DNA from: Bacteroidales bacterium
GTDB lineage: Bacteria; Bacteroidota; Bacteroidia; Bacteroidales; UBA932
Length of the DNA: 64,000 nucleotides
Assembly: GCA_015060225.1 (NCBI GenBank)
Contig: SUYX01000007.1
Coordinates: forward strand, 1-64,000
Direction of reading: 5' to 3'
Shown: piece after piece, positions 28,618 to 37,759 of the stretch
Layout: every line of letters begins with the position of its first letter
Position numbering within the stretch: position 1 is the first letter of the stretch
Translations under genes and position numbers: made by a program
Notes under the pieces: generated by a model
The model's input: only the letters and a program-made list of their open reading frames with translations
What the model was told of the DNA's origin: nothing
The model's database searches: none

Positions 28618-28650
28618 AGGGTGCAAAACTACATAAAAGTTTCACACCCT
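28618..28650 (-). promoter_or_regulatory. Imperfect dyad overlapping a -7-like TAGTTTTG; either terminator of the upstream gene or operator of the downstream operon
   Basis: agggtg-ca-aaact-acataaa-agttt-ca-caccct; -7-like sequence at 28624-28631 on the minus strand. Confidence 0.5.
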
Positions 28651-28694
28651 ACAATATAAAAAGCTACCCAATTGGGGTGAAAATATGGTGAGAT

Positions 28695-29120
28695 CTACTC
28701 AACCACTTCCACCTGTGCCACGCTCTCCTCTTTGATGCTCACTTCATCATCTTCCGAGGTGGCCACACATGAGAATCTGTAGGAACCTGGGGTTATCCCC
28801 TCTACCTTGAACTTGTACAGATATGGATACTCATTGTCCACCACCTTATTATTGTTGAACAATGTAAAGACAACATCAAATCCATATTTTACATATTCCA
28901 GTTCGGCGACAAACTTAACCTGAAGGGAATCATTGTTCCTGATTGTCAACAATGGGGAATTGTATCCCAGTTCCACGCTCTCAAATGTCTGTTCCTCACC
29001 GGTTGTAATGTTTTTAAGGACAAATTTGGCCGGGCCATCATGGTTGATTTTTGTCTTTTCACAAGAAACAAGGGTGATTGCCGCCAGAAACAATACTGCT
29101 AAATATCCAAGATTTTTCAT
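28695..29120 (-). CDS. Hypothetical lipoprotein
   Basis: Lipobox ITLVSC; 141 aa. Confidence 0.6.
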   Translation of the reverse strand: MKNLGYLAVLFLAAITLVSCEKTKINHDGPAKFVLKNITTGEEQTFESVELGYNSPLLTIRNNDSLQVKFVAELEYVKYGFDVVFTLFNNNKVVDNEYPYLYKFKVEGITPGSYRFSCVATSEDDEVSIKEESVAQVEVVE

Positions 29121-29315
29121 AACTGTATCAAATCATTATAGTTAAAACTGTTGCAAAAATACATAAAATTACATTTCGTCCACACTCGGCATCCTCAGCG
29201 TGGATAAGCGGTTGCTATTATCTCTCTGCATCCACTAAAGATACCATTTTTGTGGACAAATGCCGCCTCAGCTCACCTCCCGGCACCCACAAGAGCCAGC
29301 TGTACCCCACAAAAA

Positions 29316-29336
29316 AAGCCGCTTTTCCAGCGGCTT
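29316..29336 (-). terminator. Rho-independent terminator downstream of tRNA-Lys
   Basis: AAGCCGCT-GGAAA-AGCGGCTT followed by TTTTT on the minus strand. Confidence 0.85.
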
Positions 29337-29342
29337 GGTCTG

Positions 29343-29415
29343 TGATCCGTCTGGGGCTCGAACCCAGGACCCCAACATTAAAAGTGTTGTGCTCTACCTG
29401 CTGAGCTAACGAATC
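29343..29415 (-). tRNA. tRNA-Lys (anticodon TTT)
   Basis: GATTCGTTAGCTCAGCAGGTAGAGCACAACACTTTTAATGTTGGGGTCCTGGGTTCGAGCCCCAGACGGATCA; acceptor, D, anticodon and T arms all fold. Confidence 0.95.
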
Positions 29416-29489
29416 ATCCCGTTTTGGGACTGCAAATGTAGAGTTTTTTTTTAAATATACAAACATTTGCAGCACAATTGATGTAAAAA

Positions 29490-30341
29490 TCATATCTCTT
29501 CCACCAGACTATACTCGGCTTCCCAATTTTCTGCCTTAATAATCAATTGGTTATAAGAATAATCAATCTCCATTCTTATATCCCCCAAATTGGCACACTG
29601 TATATCATATCCATTCTCTTCAAGATATTTTCCAATTGGTATATCCCTGTTTACCAAAATCTTACCCAATGTACCATCCACTTCCCTTTTCCGTATCAGC
29701 AGAGAAAGCAGAATATTCTCGGTATCAGGCTGGCGAAGAATTCGTCCGGAATATTTTGTATAATAATTGCCCATATCACACAATTCCATATATGTCTGCA
29801 CTCTGCTTCCCGAAAACCCGCCATCTACATAAAAGCCCCCTTTGGCACATAGAAGCACCATCTCCACATCAAAATCTACTCCTACCCATCCCTGCAAATA
29901 TACATCTACAGTTGCAAACTCCTTATGCGGCCTCACCTTAATATAAGAATCTTCACATTTTGTATTAATCATACTCTTGCAGAAATAGAGAGAATCGGCC
30001 TGTATGCCATCCCGTTTGAGCATTGCCGTACCCAATGAATATTTCTCCACCAGTTCAGTACCTCCCCTGATGTTACCCCAAAGCATGCACCTCACATCTT
30101 CATATCTCGGCACCTCAACCACATAGGGGGAGGTATAGTCCCTTCTGTATATTGTATCTTTGTATATCATTTCCCCCACTTCATTAAAAAGCCACATCTG
30201 CAGTTCCCTTATACTTTTGTCCACATCCTTCAAATCCACTGTAAGATACGAAGGGCATACATCCCTGTCTTCAAATACCCTGCAGCCCGCGGCTAAAGCA
30301 AGGATAGCTCCCAAAAACAAACATTTCAAGCACCTTTCCAT
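29490..30341 (-). CDS. FimB/Mfa2 family fimbrial anchor lipoprotein
   Basis: Lipobox ALAAGC; CPSYLTVDLKDVDKSIRELQMWLFNEVGEMI..YTSPYVVEVPRYEDVRCMLWGN. Confidence 0.8.
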   Translation of the reverse strand: MERCLKCLFLGAILALAAGCRVFEDRDVCPSYLTVDLKDVDKSIRELQMWLFNEVGEMIYKDTIYRRDYTSPYVVEVPRYEDVRCMLWGNIRGGTELVEKYSLGTAMLKRDGIQADSLYFCKSMINTKCEDSYIKVRPHKEFATVDVYLQGWVGVDFDVEMVLLCAKGGFYVDGGFSGSRVQTYMELCDMGNYYTKYSGRILRQPDTENILLSLLIRKREVDGTLGKILVNRDIPIGKYLEENGYDIQCANLGDIRMEIDYSYNQLIIKAENWEAEYSLVEEI

Positions 30342-30346
30342 ACCTA

Positions 30347-31372
30347 CTAAAACTCAACTACACTTTCAGAGAGAGGTTCCCAGTCCTTAACACTAACTGT
30401 CGCCGACAATGTACCCTTCTCAACATCCGAATCAGGATCCAGAGAACCTGGCCTCTTGATGGTCACATCTACCGAATAGCAGCAGTTCCTCTTTACTTCA
30501 CTCAATTTTACAGGGTAATAATATACTGACCCGTTCAGTTCCCCCTCTATCACAACTCTTGTAAACTTGTCCGTATCATTCTCTGCAGCAAATCCGTTCT
30601 CAAAGCAATAGAAATAGTGCGGAGTTGCATATCCTGCATCAGAAATTCCAGTTCCCAGATCATCATAAATCATACCGGCCATCGCACATGCATCAGCATC
30701 CTCCTCCAGAGCTTTTCCCTTGTTATAAACCTTAAGATTGTCTCCACTGCCATCAAAAATCACTTTTTCTGCCTGAGCATTTAGCAAATAAGCCTTCACA
30801 TTTTTAAGTTCCATACCCTCATAAGGGCCATCTTTAAAAGCTGTCCTTACAGATTTGACCTGTATTCGTGCCACAAGCCTTTTTATGGTAAATGATACGG
30901 TTGAAGCTATCTGCAGCCGTGCTTCTGTTCCCCCCGTCATTATGAAACTTTTCAGATTCTCCTGTGCCAGCAATGCCGTCTGCTGCTCAAAAAGGGTACG
31001 GGTATTTACCCCCTTCCAGTTTGCCCTGTGAGAATTTGCCACTGCATAAATCATCTTGTTGCCTGTAGTTGTCTGAACTTCCAGATTTGTAAGGTTTCCC
31101 AATTCAGCTGTTGTGAATTTTCTGTATCCGTCCAATACCCCGTCATCCGGTTTTCCCTCATTTACCCTGAAAACGAATATCTCCAATGTCTGTATATGGT
31201 TGTCATCACTCTGTATGCCATGTCCGTTTCCAACAGCCTTGGTCCCCTCCTGGGGTTTGAGATTAACATACAGTACACTTTCCATAAGATCTTCAGCCAC
31301 AACTGGCTGATCCTCCTTGCTGCAGCTGCAGGCCATTACTGCCACTGCCATCATAAATAAGATTTTCTTCAT
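30347..31372 (-). CDS. Fimbrial major subunit-like lipoprotein (FimA/Mfa1-like)
   Basis: Lipobox AVMACSC; HIQTLEIFVFRVNEG; TGNKMIYAVANSH; STVSFTIKRLVARIQVKSV. Confidence 0.8.
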   Translation of the reverse strand: MKKILFMMAVAVMACSCSKEDQPVVAEDLMESVLYVNLKPQEGTKAVGNGHGIQSDDNHIQTLEIFVFRVNEGKPDDGVLDGYRKFTTAELGNLTNLEVQTTTGNKMIYAVANSHRANWKGVNTRTLFEQQTALLAQENLKSFIMTGGTEARLQIASTVSFTIKRLVARIQVKSVRTAFKDGPYEGMELKNVKAYLLNAQAEKVIFDGSGDNLKVYNKGKALEEDADACAMAGMIYDDLGTGISDAGYATPHYFYCFENGFAAENDTDKFTRVVIEGELNGSVYYYPVKLSEVKRNCCYSVDVTIKRPGSLDPDSDVEKGTLSATVSVKDWEPLSESVVEF

Positions 31373-31382
31373 AATATAGTTT

Positions 31383-33341
31383 TTAAAAATTGTTGAACAA
31401 TCCGTATTTCTTTATCAAAGCACTTATTTCAGGATCAAGGTTTCCCCTATGTCTCATTGCTTCATCCTGCTCAACTGAGTTGAGGAAATGCTCTACTGCC
31501 AGTTTCTCATCGCCCAGCCTCCCGTACACAACTGCCAGCATGTAATCCCTCCTGGCATCTCTTGGAAGTCTGCTGAGGATATCCAGAGCTGAGTTGTTAT
31601 AATCCATACACACATACGCCACAGCTGTATTATAGCAGTCATATGGTCTCAAGAGTGTTACAGCCCTCTTGTAATCCCTGTTTTTCAAAGCTTCTACGCC
31701 ACTCATGTAAACGGAATCCAGCACTGTTGTATGCACTGTATCCTTCAACATCCCCTTCCTGTGCAGCTTGAAATTGAACTTCACCCTCCTCAAACGGGGA
31801 TAAATAACCCTCTGCAGATAACCGGAGCCATCCATACCTGTCAAAAGTTCCTCCCTCCTGTCGGGATCAGTTTCCTTAATACACTTCTCCAGCATTTCAG
31901 ATCCACATCCAAGAACCGTATCCTTCCGGAGAATGGCATACAGACTCTCCCAATCTTCAGATATCTCTGTTATCCTTATGTTTCCATTCCCAAAACCCTC
32001 AGATTTTCCATTCACATCCCCCTCATATCCGTCATCCTCATTTATCTCCCATACACTGCTCTCCAGGGAATCACGGTACTGCCGCATATACTCCATAACA
32101 TAATTCTTAATAGATTCCCCCCTTCTTCCCGACAGTTTGCTGTTCACATGCATCTTCCCCTCAGGGGAGCATGCTGCGGTGATATGAATTGAATCCATTA
32201 CATAATCTTCATTTGAGAGTATCTGGGAGATATTATCTTTCAATGAGGCCAGTTCTCTCCAGTTATCTCCTACTCCAGGATCAATTTTCCACTCACCCTT
32301 CCTGAACTCAATATTATACATTGCATCAAAATGGAGATCCCTGGATATCACCTTTTTGAGATATCTCCCGGTATTGTCTGTGAATGATGAAATTGAACTT
32401 ATATAAAAGGTAATAGGTTCCGTCCCTTTAAGGGAACATAATCTTCTTCCGTTGGTATATACCTCCCCATCCATAACCATATCTACCCGCCGTAGTCCTG
32501 CTCGGGCTTCAATCCTCTGGAGATAGAAATACCTGATTTTCCCTTTCCCCGGATCATGCACTACGGAGTCCAGCCTCACACCCCCAACCGGATATGGATC
32601 CACTACAAACCTGTTGTAAATCTTTTCGCTGGCCCTGGCCATCCTGCTGTTGATTCCAGCCAGAATACCTTTTCTGAAATGCTTTCTGGCAGCAGTGTCG
32701 GCAACATTATTGCCGTTCCTTGCTACAAATCTCTCCATCATCTTCTCCCTGTGGTACAGTGTATCCGCCACCTCCTGAGGCACCACCCGTCCCATATAAT
32801 TGCCGTACATCCGGTATTCCCATTCCTGTACCTTCCTGAATCTGGTCCCGGTAATGAATATCTTGTCTGCCGCAAGGGTATCGCCAAGAAACATATAGCG
32901 TGGCAAGAACCTCACCTGCCACATGCTCCTCTGCAATTGTTCAGGTACAGCAAGTTCAAAAACAAGGTCAACCACTCCGTTCCTCTCTGCAACATGTCTG
33001 AACCTGGCCTCTACAACAATCTCATTGAGCTGCTCTACAGCAACCATCTCCCCGCTTTCATCATCCATCACGGCATTCATTATTATACTGTTCCCCTGCA
33101 GATCTTTAACTTCAATCACCTCCGGAGGTTTCTGTACCGTATCATTTGCCGGTGCGGAATAAACATCATCCAGACTCCCGACAGCCACCTCAGCCGTCAC
33201 TCCTCCTTCCCTTACATAGGAGAGTTTCCTCCCTCCTGCGCACCCTACCATCATAAGGGCCGCAACCACAACCACAACAATTATTGAAACACGCCTGACA
33301 GCCAATGCCCAACAGCACCCCTTATACCCTACAGTTTCCAT
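31383..33341 (-). CDS. DUF3868 family protein of the fimbrial operon with OmpA-like region and helical C-terminus
   Basis: HITAACSPEGKMHVNSKLSGRRGESIKNYVM; genomic context. Confidence 0.75.
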   Translation of the reverse strand: METVGYKGCCWALAVRRVSIIVVVVVAALMMVGCAGGRKLSYVREGGVTAEVAVGSLDDVYSAPANDTVQKPPEVIEVKDLQGNSIIMNAVMDDESGEMVAVEQLNEIVVEARFRHVAERNGVVDLVFELAVPEQLQRSMWQVRFLPRYMFLGDTLAADKIFITGTRFRKVQEWEYRMYGNYMGRVVPQEVADTLYHREKMMERFVARNGNNVADTAARKHFRKGILAGINSRMARASEKIYNRFVVDPYPVGGVRLDSVVHDPGKGKIRYFYLQRIEARAGLRRVDMVMDGEVYTNGRRLCSLKGTEPITFYISSISSFTDNTGRYLKKVISRDLHFDAMYNIEFRKGEWKIDPGVGDNWRELASLKDNISQILSNEDYVMDSIHITAACSPEGKMHVNSKLSGRRGESIKNYVMEYMRQYRDSLESSVWEINEDDGYEGDVNGKSEGFGNGNIRITEISEDWESLYAILRKDTVLGCGSEMLEKCIKETDPDRREELLTGMDGSGYLQRVIYPRLRRVKFNFKLHRKGMLKDTVHTTVLDSVYMSGVEALKNRDYKRAVTLLRPYDCYNTAVAYVCMDYNNSALDILSRLPRDARRDYMLAVVYGRLGDEKLAVEHFLNSVEQDEAMRHRGNLDPEISALIKKYGLFNNF

Positions 33342-33342
33342 A

Positions 33343-33900
33343 TCACAACACCCTTAAAAGTTGTACCATTATATTTGAAGGGATCAGATAGCCCCCTTCA
33401 TACTTGCCCAATACCTTTCCGCAAGCAGGACATCCATATTTTGTATATGAGGTGTATCCCCCCTGCAATCCCACCCCTACATTCAGGTTCCACCTGCTGC
33501 TTATCATAAAGGCGTACCCAACTCCAACTCCTGCTCCAACAGCATCCCCTTCATAAGCATAACGGTCAATTATACCTCCCGTATTATATCTTGCACATCC
33601 CAGATTGGCATCCAGGAACCATCCGCTATTGGAGTACCAGAACCAGTACCTTACCCCAATTGTACCTGCTGCTACCCTATTCTGTACCTGCTTGTCATTG
33701 AACTGGAATGTAAAGGGATTATAGCGCCCCCTTATATAAAAGGTCCAGTTGGGGGCCGTACTTAAACCAAACTCACCATTAATTGTTCCAAGATTAAGAT
33801 AATCCAGCAGATTGGCTGAAACATGCATATTTTGCCCATATATATATGTGGTACCAGGAAGCACCAAGGCAAATGCAGCGAACAAAAAGAGTCTTTTCAT
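33343..33900 (-). CDS. DUF3575 family protein
   Basis: VSANLLDYLNLGTINGEFGLSTAPNWTFYIRGRYNPFTF; FWYSNSGWFLDANLGCARYN. Confidence 0.8.
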   Translation of the reverse strand: MKRLFLFAAFALVLPGTTYIYGQNMHVSANLLDYLNLGTINGEFGLSTAPNWTFYIRGRYNPFTFQFNDKQVQNRVAAGTIGVRYWFWYSNSGWFLDANLGCARYNTGGIIDRYAYEGDAVGAGVGVGYAFMISSRWNLNVGVGLQGGYTSYTKYGCPACGKVLGKYEGGYLIPSNIMVQLLRVL

Positions 33901-34025
33901 TTCCTTTTTTTTGAGGCGAAAATACTCCTACTGCGCCAAAGGGGATACCTGAAAAAGATAAAGTTTGAATTTTATTGCTCTTTTTAAAAAAAGCAAAACA
34001 TACATTAATTTAAAACAATTTGAAT

Positions 34026-34568
34026 ATGGAAAAAAAACATTGGTGGAGCCCCCTCATACTGGGAATTCTGATCCTGGCTCTAGGTATTGTAATCCTTGTT
34101 TTCCCACAGGCAAGTTATCTTACAATGACACTCCTTTTTGGAATTGTGATAGCTTTGTCGGGAATAATGTACATAGGATTGGCATTCTGTAAAGAGGTAA
34201 AAGGACGCGGATGGCTCATTGCATCCGGAATAGTTGAAATTATTCTGGGAATTTTCCTTACCCTCTCCCCTGCAGTATCTGCTATTGCAATCCCAATCGT
34301 TCTCGGATTCTGGCTTTTGTTCAAAGGATTCACACTCATTGGAATGGGATATGCATTGAGTAAAATAAAAGGGAGCGGTTGGGGATGGACAATCTTTTCA
34401 GCAGTATTGCTGATAATCTGTGGTGCAATAATTCTTCTCCAACCCATATTTTACGGCATTGAAGCTGTAATATTGTGGAGTGGAGTTTCATTCATCATAG
34501 GTGGATGCACCCTCATGAACTACGCATTCAAGCTCAAGGATCTTTATGACGGGAATATGGAGGAATAA
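34026..34568 (+). CDS. HdeD/DUF308 family membrane protein
   Basis: GILILALGIVILVFPQASYLTMTLLFGIVIALSGIMYI with repeated TM pairs. Confidence 0.85.
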   Translation: MEKKHWWSPLILGILILALGIVILVFPQASYLTMTLLFGIVIALSGIMYIGLAFCKEVKGRGWLIASGIVEIILGIFLTLSPAVSAIAIPIVLGFWLLFKGFTLIGMGYALSKIKGSGWGWTIFSAVLLIICGAIILLQPIFYGIEAVILWSGVSFIIGGCTLMNYAFKLKDLYDGNMEE

Positions 34569-34571
34569 AAA

Positions 34572-34596
34572 AAGGGTGAATCAAAAGTTCACCCTT
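34572..34596 (-). terminator. Terminator whose 5' arm is coding for the C-terminus of the porin
   Basis: AAGGGTGAA-CTTTTGA-TTCACCCTT followed by TTTTT on the minus strand; stop codon at 34581-34583 lies in the loop. Confidence 0.7.
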
Positions 34597-35822
34597 AATG
34601 ATGCCTGCAATCTGTTGTTATGATGAAATACATCATTCCGGTCTTTCCGGCTCCCCCACAAATATTCAACACCTGTTGTCAGTACCGGAGAAACCTTATA
34701 AATGAGGTTGGTAACAAAGTAGACACCTTCTCTGTAGATATCCCCCTGCTCACCTGAATAATCCTCAGGCAAAAAACATTTCACCTCACTGAATGTAGCG
34801 GAAGTTGACAGTTTTTCATTTATGATGTACTGCAATCCCAGATATGATGCAACCACTTCAACACCTTTCATTCTTCCGCTTCCTGCATCAACACTCACCA
34901 TATCAAGCCCCAATCCCTGCAAATCCTGGACATAAGAGGCGATTCCCCGTCCAAACACACTCTGACTGTAAAGGTTAAGCTTTTTTGTAAGAGGGCTTAC
35001 TCCACTCAGTTTCACTGCAATACCTGTCTGTGTAGAATTCTTTCCCAATACAGCATTATGATACTCCATATTCCTTATCAATCCCGACAATCTCAGCCAT
35101 CCATTTCCCTCTTTCCATCCATATTGCACATAAAACGGGATATCGGGAAACCGCTGGTTCACACCATAATTTCCGGCACTGTAATTTGCATTTACAGATG
35201 GCATCTCAAGTCCGGCTCCAACTTTCCAGTGTTCCCCGAACCTCTTCTGCCAATCTATAACTGTATTGAACAGAAATGTCATTGCATTTGGCCCCTGCTG
35301 GTCTATTGTCTGGGCCGCCGCTGCTCCATCAGTAAAGAGGCTTGTGGTATATCCCACTGTAAGATTCCTGTATGTGAGATATGCAGCCTTAATGGAAAAT
35401 CCGTAATTGTCAAGGCCCTCTGCAAAGCCAAAATCAACATAGGCACCCACTTTGTTCTCTGTATGGGGCAGTGCCACAAAGTTGAAGAAGATATTTGATG
35501 AGGCGGCACTCATCTGTACAAGCGAACCGTTCCCGGCCTGAGGCTGCATAGGGATTGCGCTGGTCACAAAGTACATTGGACTCTCAATAGGATTTCCAAA
35601 ATCATATGAGAGGGATCCCCTGATATAGCCGCCAATTCCCAGATAAAACTCCCTTTCCTTACCAATTACTGAGAATCTTGGCATACCTGGTGCATTGAAA
35701 TATTTGGGGGCATTCTCCTCAAGCACCTTCAATACTACTGTATCCTGCCCATTTACCTTTAGGACAGAAAAAGTGGCCGCACATATGCAGGCCACCATAA
35801 TTTTACACAATTTCATTTCCAC
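34581..35822 (-). CDS. Porin, DcaP-like family
   Basis: FYLGIGGYIRGSLSYDFGNPIES...SNIFFNFVAL..VGAYVDFGFAEG; C-terminal aromatic NF. Confidence 0.65.
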   Translation of the reverse strand: MEMKLCKIMVACICAATFSVLKVNGQDTVVLKVLEENAPKYFNAPGMPRFSVIGKEREFYLGIGGYIRGSLSYDFGNPIESPMYFVTSAIPMQPQAGNGSLVQMSAASSNIFFNFVALPHTENKVGAYVDFGFAEGLDNYGFSIKAAYLTYRNLTVGYTTSLFTDGAAAAQTIDQQGPNAMTFLFNTVIDWQKRFGEHWKVGAGLEMPSVNANYSAGNYGVNQRFPDIPFYVQYGWKEGNGWLRLSGLIRNMEYHNAVLGKNSTQTGIAVKLSGVSPLTKKLNLYSQSVFGRGIASYVQDLQGLGLDMVSVDAGSGRMKGVEVVASYLGLQYIINEKLSTSATFSEVKCFLPEDYSGEQGDIYREGVYFVTNLIYKVSPVLTTGVEYLWGSRKDRNDVFHHNNRLQASLRVNF

Positions 35823-37006
35823 TATTCTTTATCTTCAATTACAACAACCCTATTGAGCTGTGCACCTTCAAATTTCTGCTGTGAAGAACCTACCGCATCA
35901 ATTTTCAACTGTGCAGGATCAATTCCATATTTGTCTACCAATACTTTATAAACTGCCTCACCCCTCTTCTGGCTCAACTTCATATTGAACTCAGGAGTAC
36001 CTGTCTCCTTGTCTGCAGATGCAAAGATTACAAAGTTCTTTCCAGGGAACTGTTTTATCATATCAGCCATATATCCAAGATTAATAACGGATTTCTCAGT
36101 AAGATCTGCTTTACCAATCTCAAAGAAGATTGCAAGGTTAGGCATCAACGGTACCGGCATTTCCACACTGTTGGCATCATTGAGCTCTTTCTTGACATTC
36201 TTGAGCTGCATCTCAAGCACTGACCTCTTCTGGTCGGCCTTCTCCAGCATTGCCTCCAAAGCAGCTATTTCCTGCACATAGCGGGTATTGTCTTCCACTA
36301 CAACAAGATCTGATGCTCTTTGGAATCCCCTGGTATTGAATTTATATGTAAGGCCGGCTGTTACGGTGGCCAATACATTTACCCCGTTGTCTCCCTGGCT
36401 GTGGACAAATCTCTGGTTTACAAACATGGTACGCATATCAATACTTATATCAAATGCATCCGAGAGCCTTAAATTGTGCAACAGGCCAAGATTTGCGGCA
36501 AGTTCTTTCTTGGATGTACCGTTGCCCTCACTTCTCGCCAGGCCAAAACCGGCATAAGGAACAAAATTCCAGAATCTGTCAACTCTTTCACCTCCAATAG
36601 CATTAGAGATGTTCCACAAGAAGTCTCCATGAATGTTCATTGTGTTGAATTTCTCCTTATAGAACCCCTCCTTGTCAATATTGCCCTCTGAATAAGGCAA
36701 CATGCCGTAGCTCCATCCTTTGGCCTGGAGCCCTGAATACTGCAATCTTACTCCTACAGCCGGAGTAATCCACTTGCCCACTGAAATATCAAGGGCAGGA
36801 GCCATACGTTTCCCTATTGAACCGTGGGAATCATCATCTCCAAAATAAATCTGGACACCGCCTCCGGCTGAAACAAACCAATTGTCCCAAAAACCGTTGG
36901 TAACATACGGGCCCTTAACATTCTGGATCTCTATTACTGTTTCATCTTGTGCAAACACCGGTAAGCACATTATTGAAACCATCATAATCATAAAAACTTT
37001 TTTCAT
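35822..37006 (-). CDS. OmpA family outer-membrane protein
   Basis: N-terminal barrel; C-terminal FFEIGKADLTEKSVINLGYMADMIKQFPGKNFVIFASADKETG..NMKLSQKRGEAV. Confidence 0.9.
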   Translation of the reverse strand: MKKVFMIMMVSIMCLPVFAQDETVIEIQNVKGPYVTNGFWDNWFVSAGGGVQIYFGDDDSHGSIGKRMAPALDISVGKWITPAVGVRLQYSGLQAKGWSYGMLPYSEGNIDKEGFYKEKFNTMNIHGDFLWNISNAIGGERVDRFWNFVPYAGFGLARSEGNGTSKKELAANLGLLHNLRLSDAFDISIDMRTMFVNQRFVHSQGDNGVNVLATVTAGLTYKFNTRGFQRASDLVVVEDNTRYVQEIAALEAMLEKADQKRSVLEMQLKNVKKELNDANSVEMPVPLMPNLAIFFEIGKADLTEKSVINLGYMADMIKQFPGKNFVIFASADKETGTPEFNMKLSQKRGEAVYKVLVDKYGIDPAQLKIDAVGSSQQKFEGAQLNRVVVIEDKE

Positions 37007-37150
37007 ACGCCTGAATTTTAAATTAAACCGCTTTACCTACTCAACACACATCATCCCAATTTGTTTTGTCAGGCCCCAAAATTTTCAAAACAAGAACATT
37101 CCGCCTCTTTCTTTGTTTGTATTTGGAAACTGAATAAATGAATTGGAGCA

Positions 37151-37759
37151 ATGAAAAGAATTTTAATGCTATCACTGGCCCTACTTACCTTTATTACTTA
37201 TGGAAACCAAGCTAATGCACAACAAACAAATAACCAAGATTTTGGAGCTGAATCAACGATGAGCCGGCAGGAGGCAAGAAAAGCCGCCAGAGCAGCACAC
37301 AGAAGAGCTGAAGCAGCACAGCAGCTGAAAGATTTCCAGAAAGCAGTAGAAACAATAAAAAGCGGTTCATTTGTCATTGAAGTGGACCAGCTGCTGTTCC
37401 CGAGAGGAAACTCAAAGTTTGTATCAAGCCTTACAAACTTTATCTCTATGAATCAGGGAAATGCAGTCATACAGATTGCCACCAGCTATTACAACCCCGG
37501 CCCTAACGGTTTGGGAGGAATTACTGTAGAAGGAAAAGTATCCGATATAACAATGAGTACAGACAAAAAAGGATTTGTCTATTACAACTTTAATGTACAA
37601 GGGATGTTTGTTTCTGCCTCGGTAAATGTACAGCTTCTTGGAGACGGGAACAGGACAACAGTAACAGTTTACCCTAATTTCAACAACAATAACCTTACAA
37701 TGACCGGTGTCATAGTTCCGTATGCCGACTCAAACATATTTCAAGGCCAGACATTTTAG
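37151..37759 (+). CDS. DUF4251 domain-containing protein
   Basis: SGSFVIEVDQLLFPRGNSKFVSSLTNFISMNQGNAVIQIA..GLGGITVEGKV. Confidence 0.8.
   Translation: MKRILMLSLALLTFITYGNQANAQQTNNQDFGAESTMSRQEARKAARAAHRRAEAAQQLKDFQKAVETIKSGSFVIEVDQLLFPRGNSKFVSSLTNFISMNQGNAVIQIATSYYNPGPNGLGGITVEGKVSDITMSTDKKGFVYYNFNVQGMFVSASVNVQLLGDGNRTTVTVYPNFNNNNLTMTGVIVPYADSNIFQGQTF

Noticed and set aside
29218-29493. 91-aa ORF containing DSLAQQVEHNTFNVGVLGSSPRRIT
   Set aside because: This is a translation across tRNA-Lys and its flanks, not a real protein.
32556-33287. 243-aa plus-strand ORF
   Set aside because: Antisense to the DUF3868-family gene, no domain signature.
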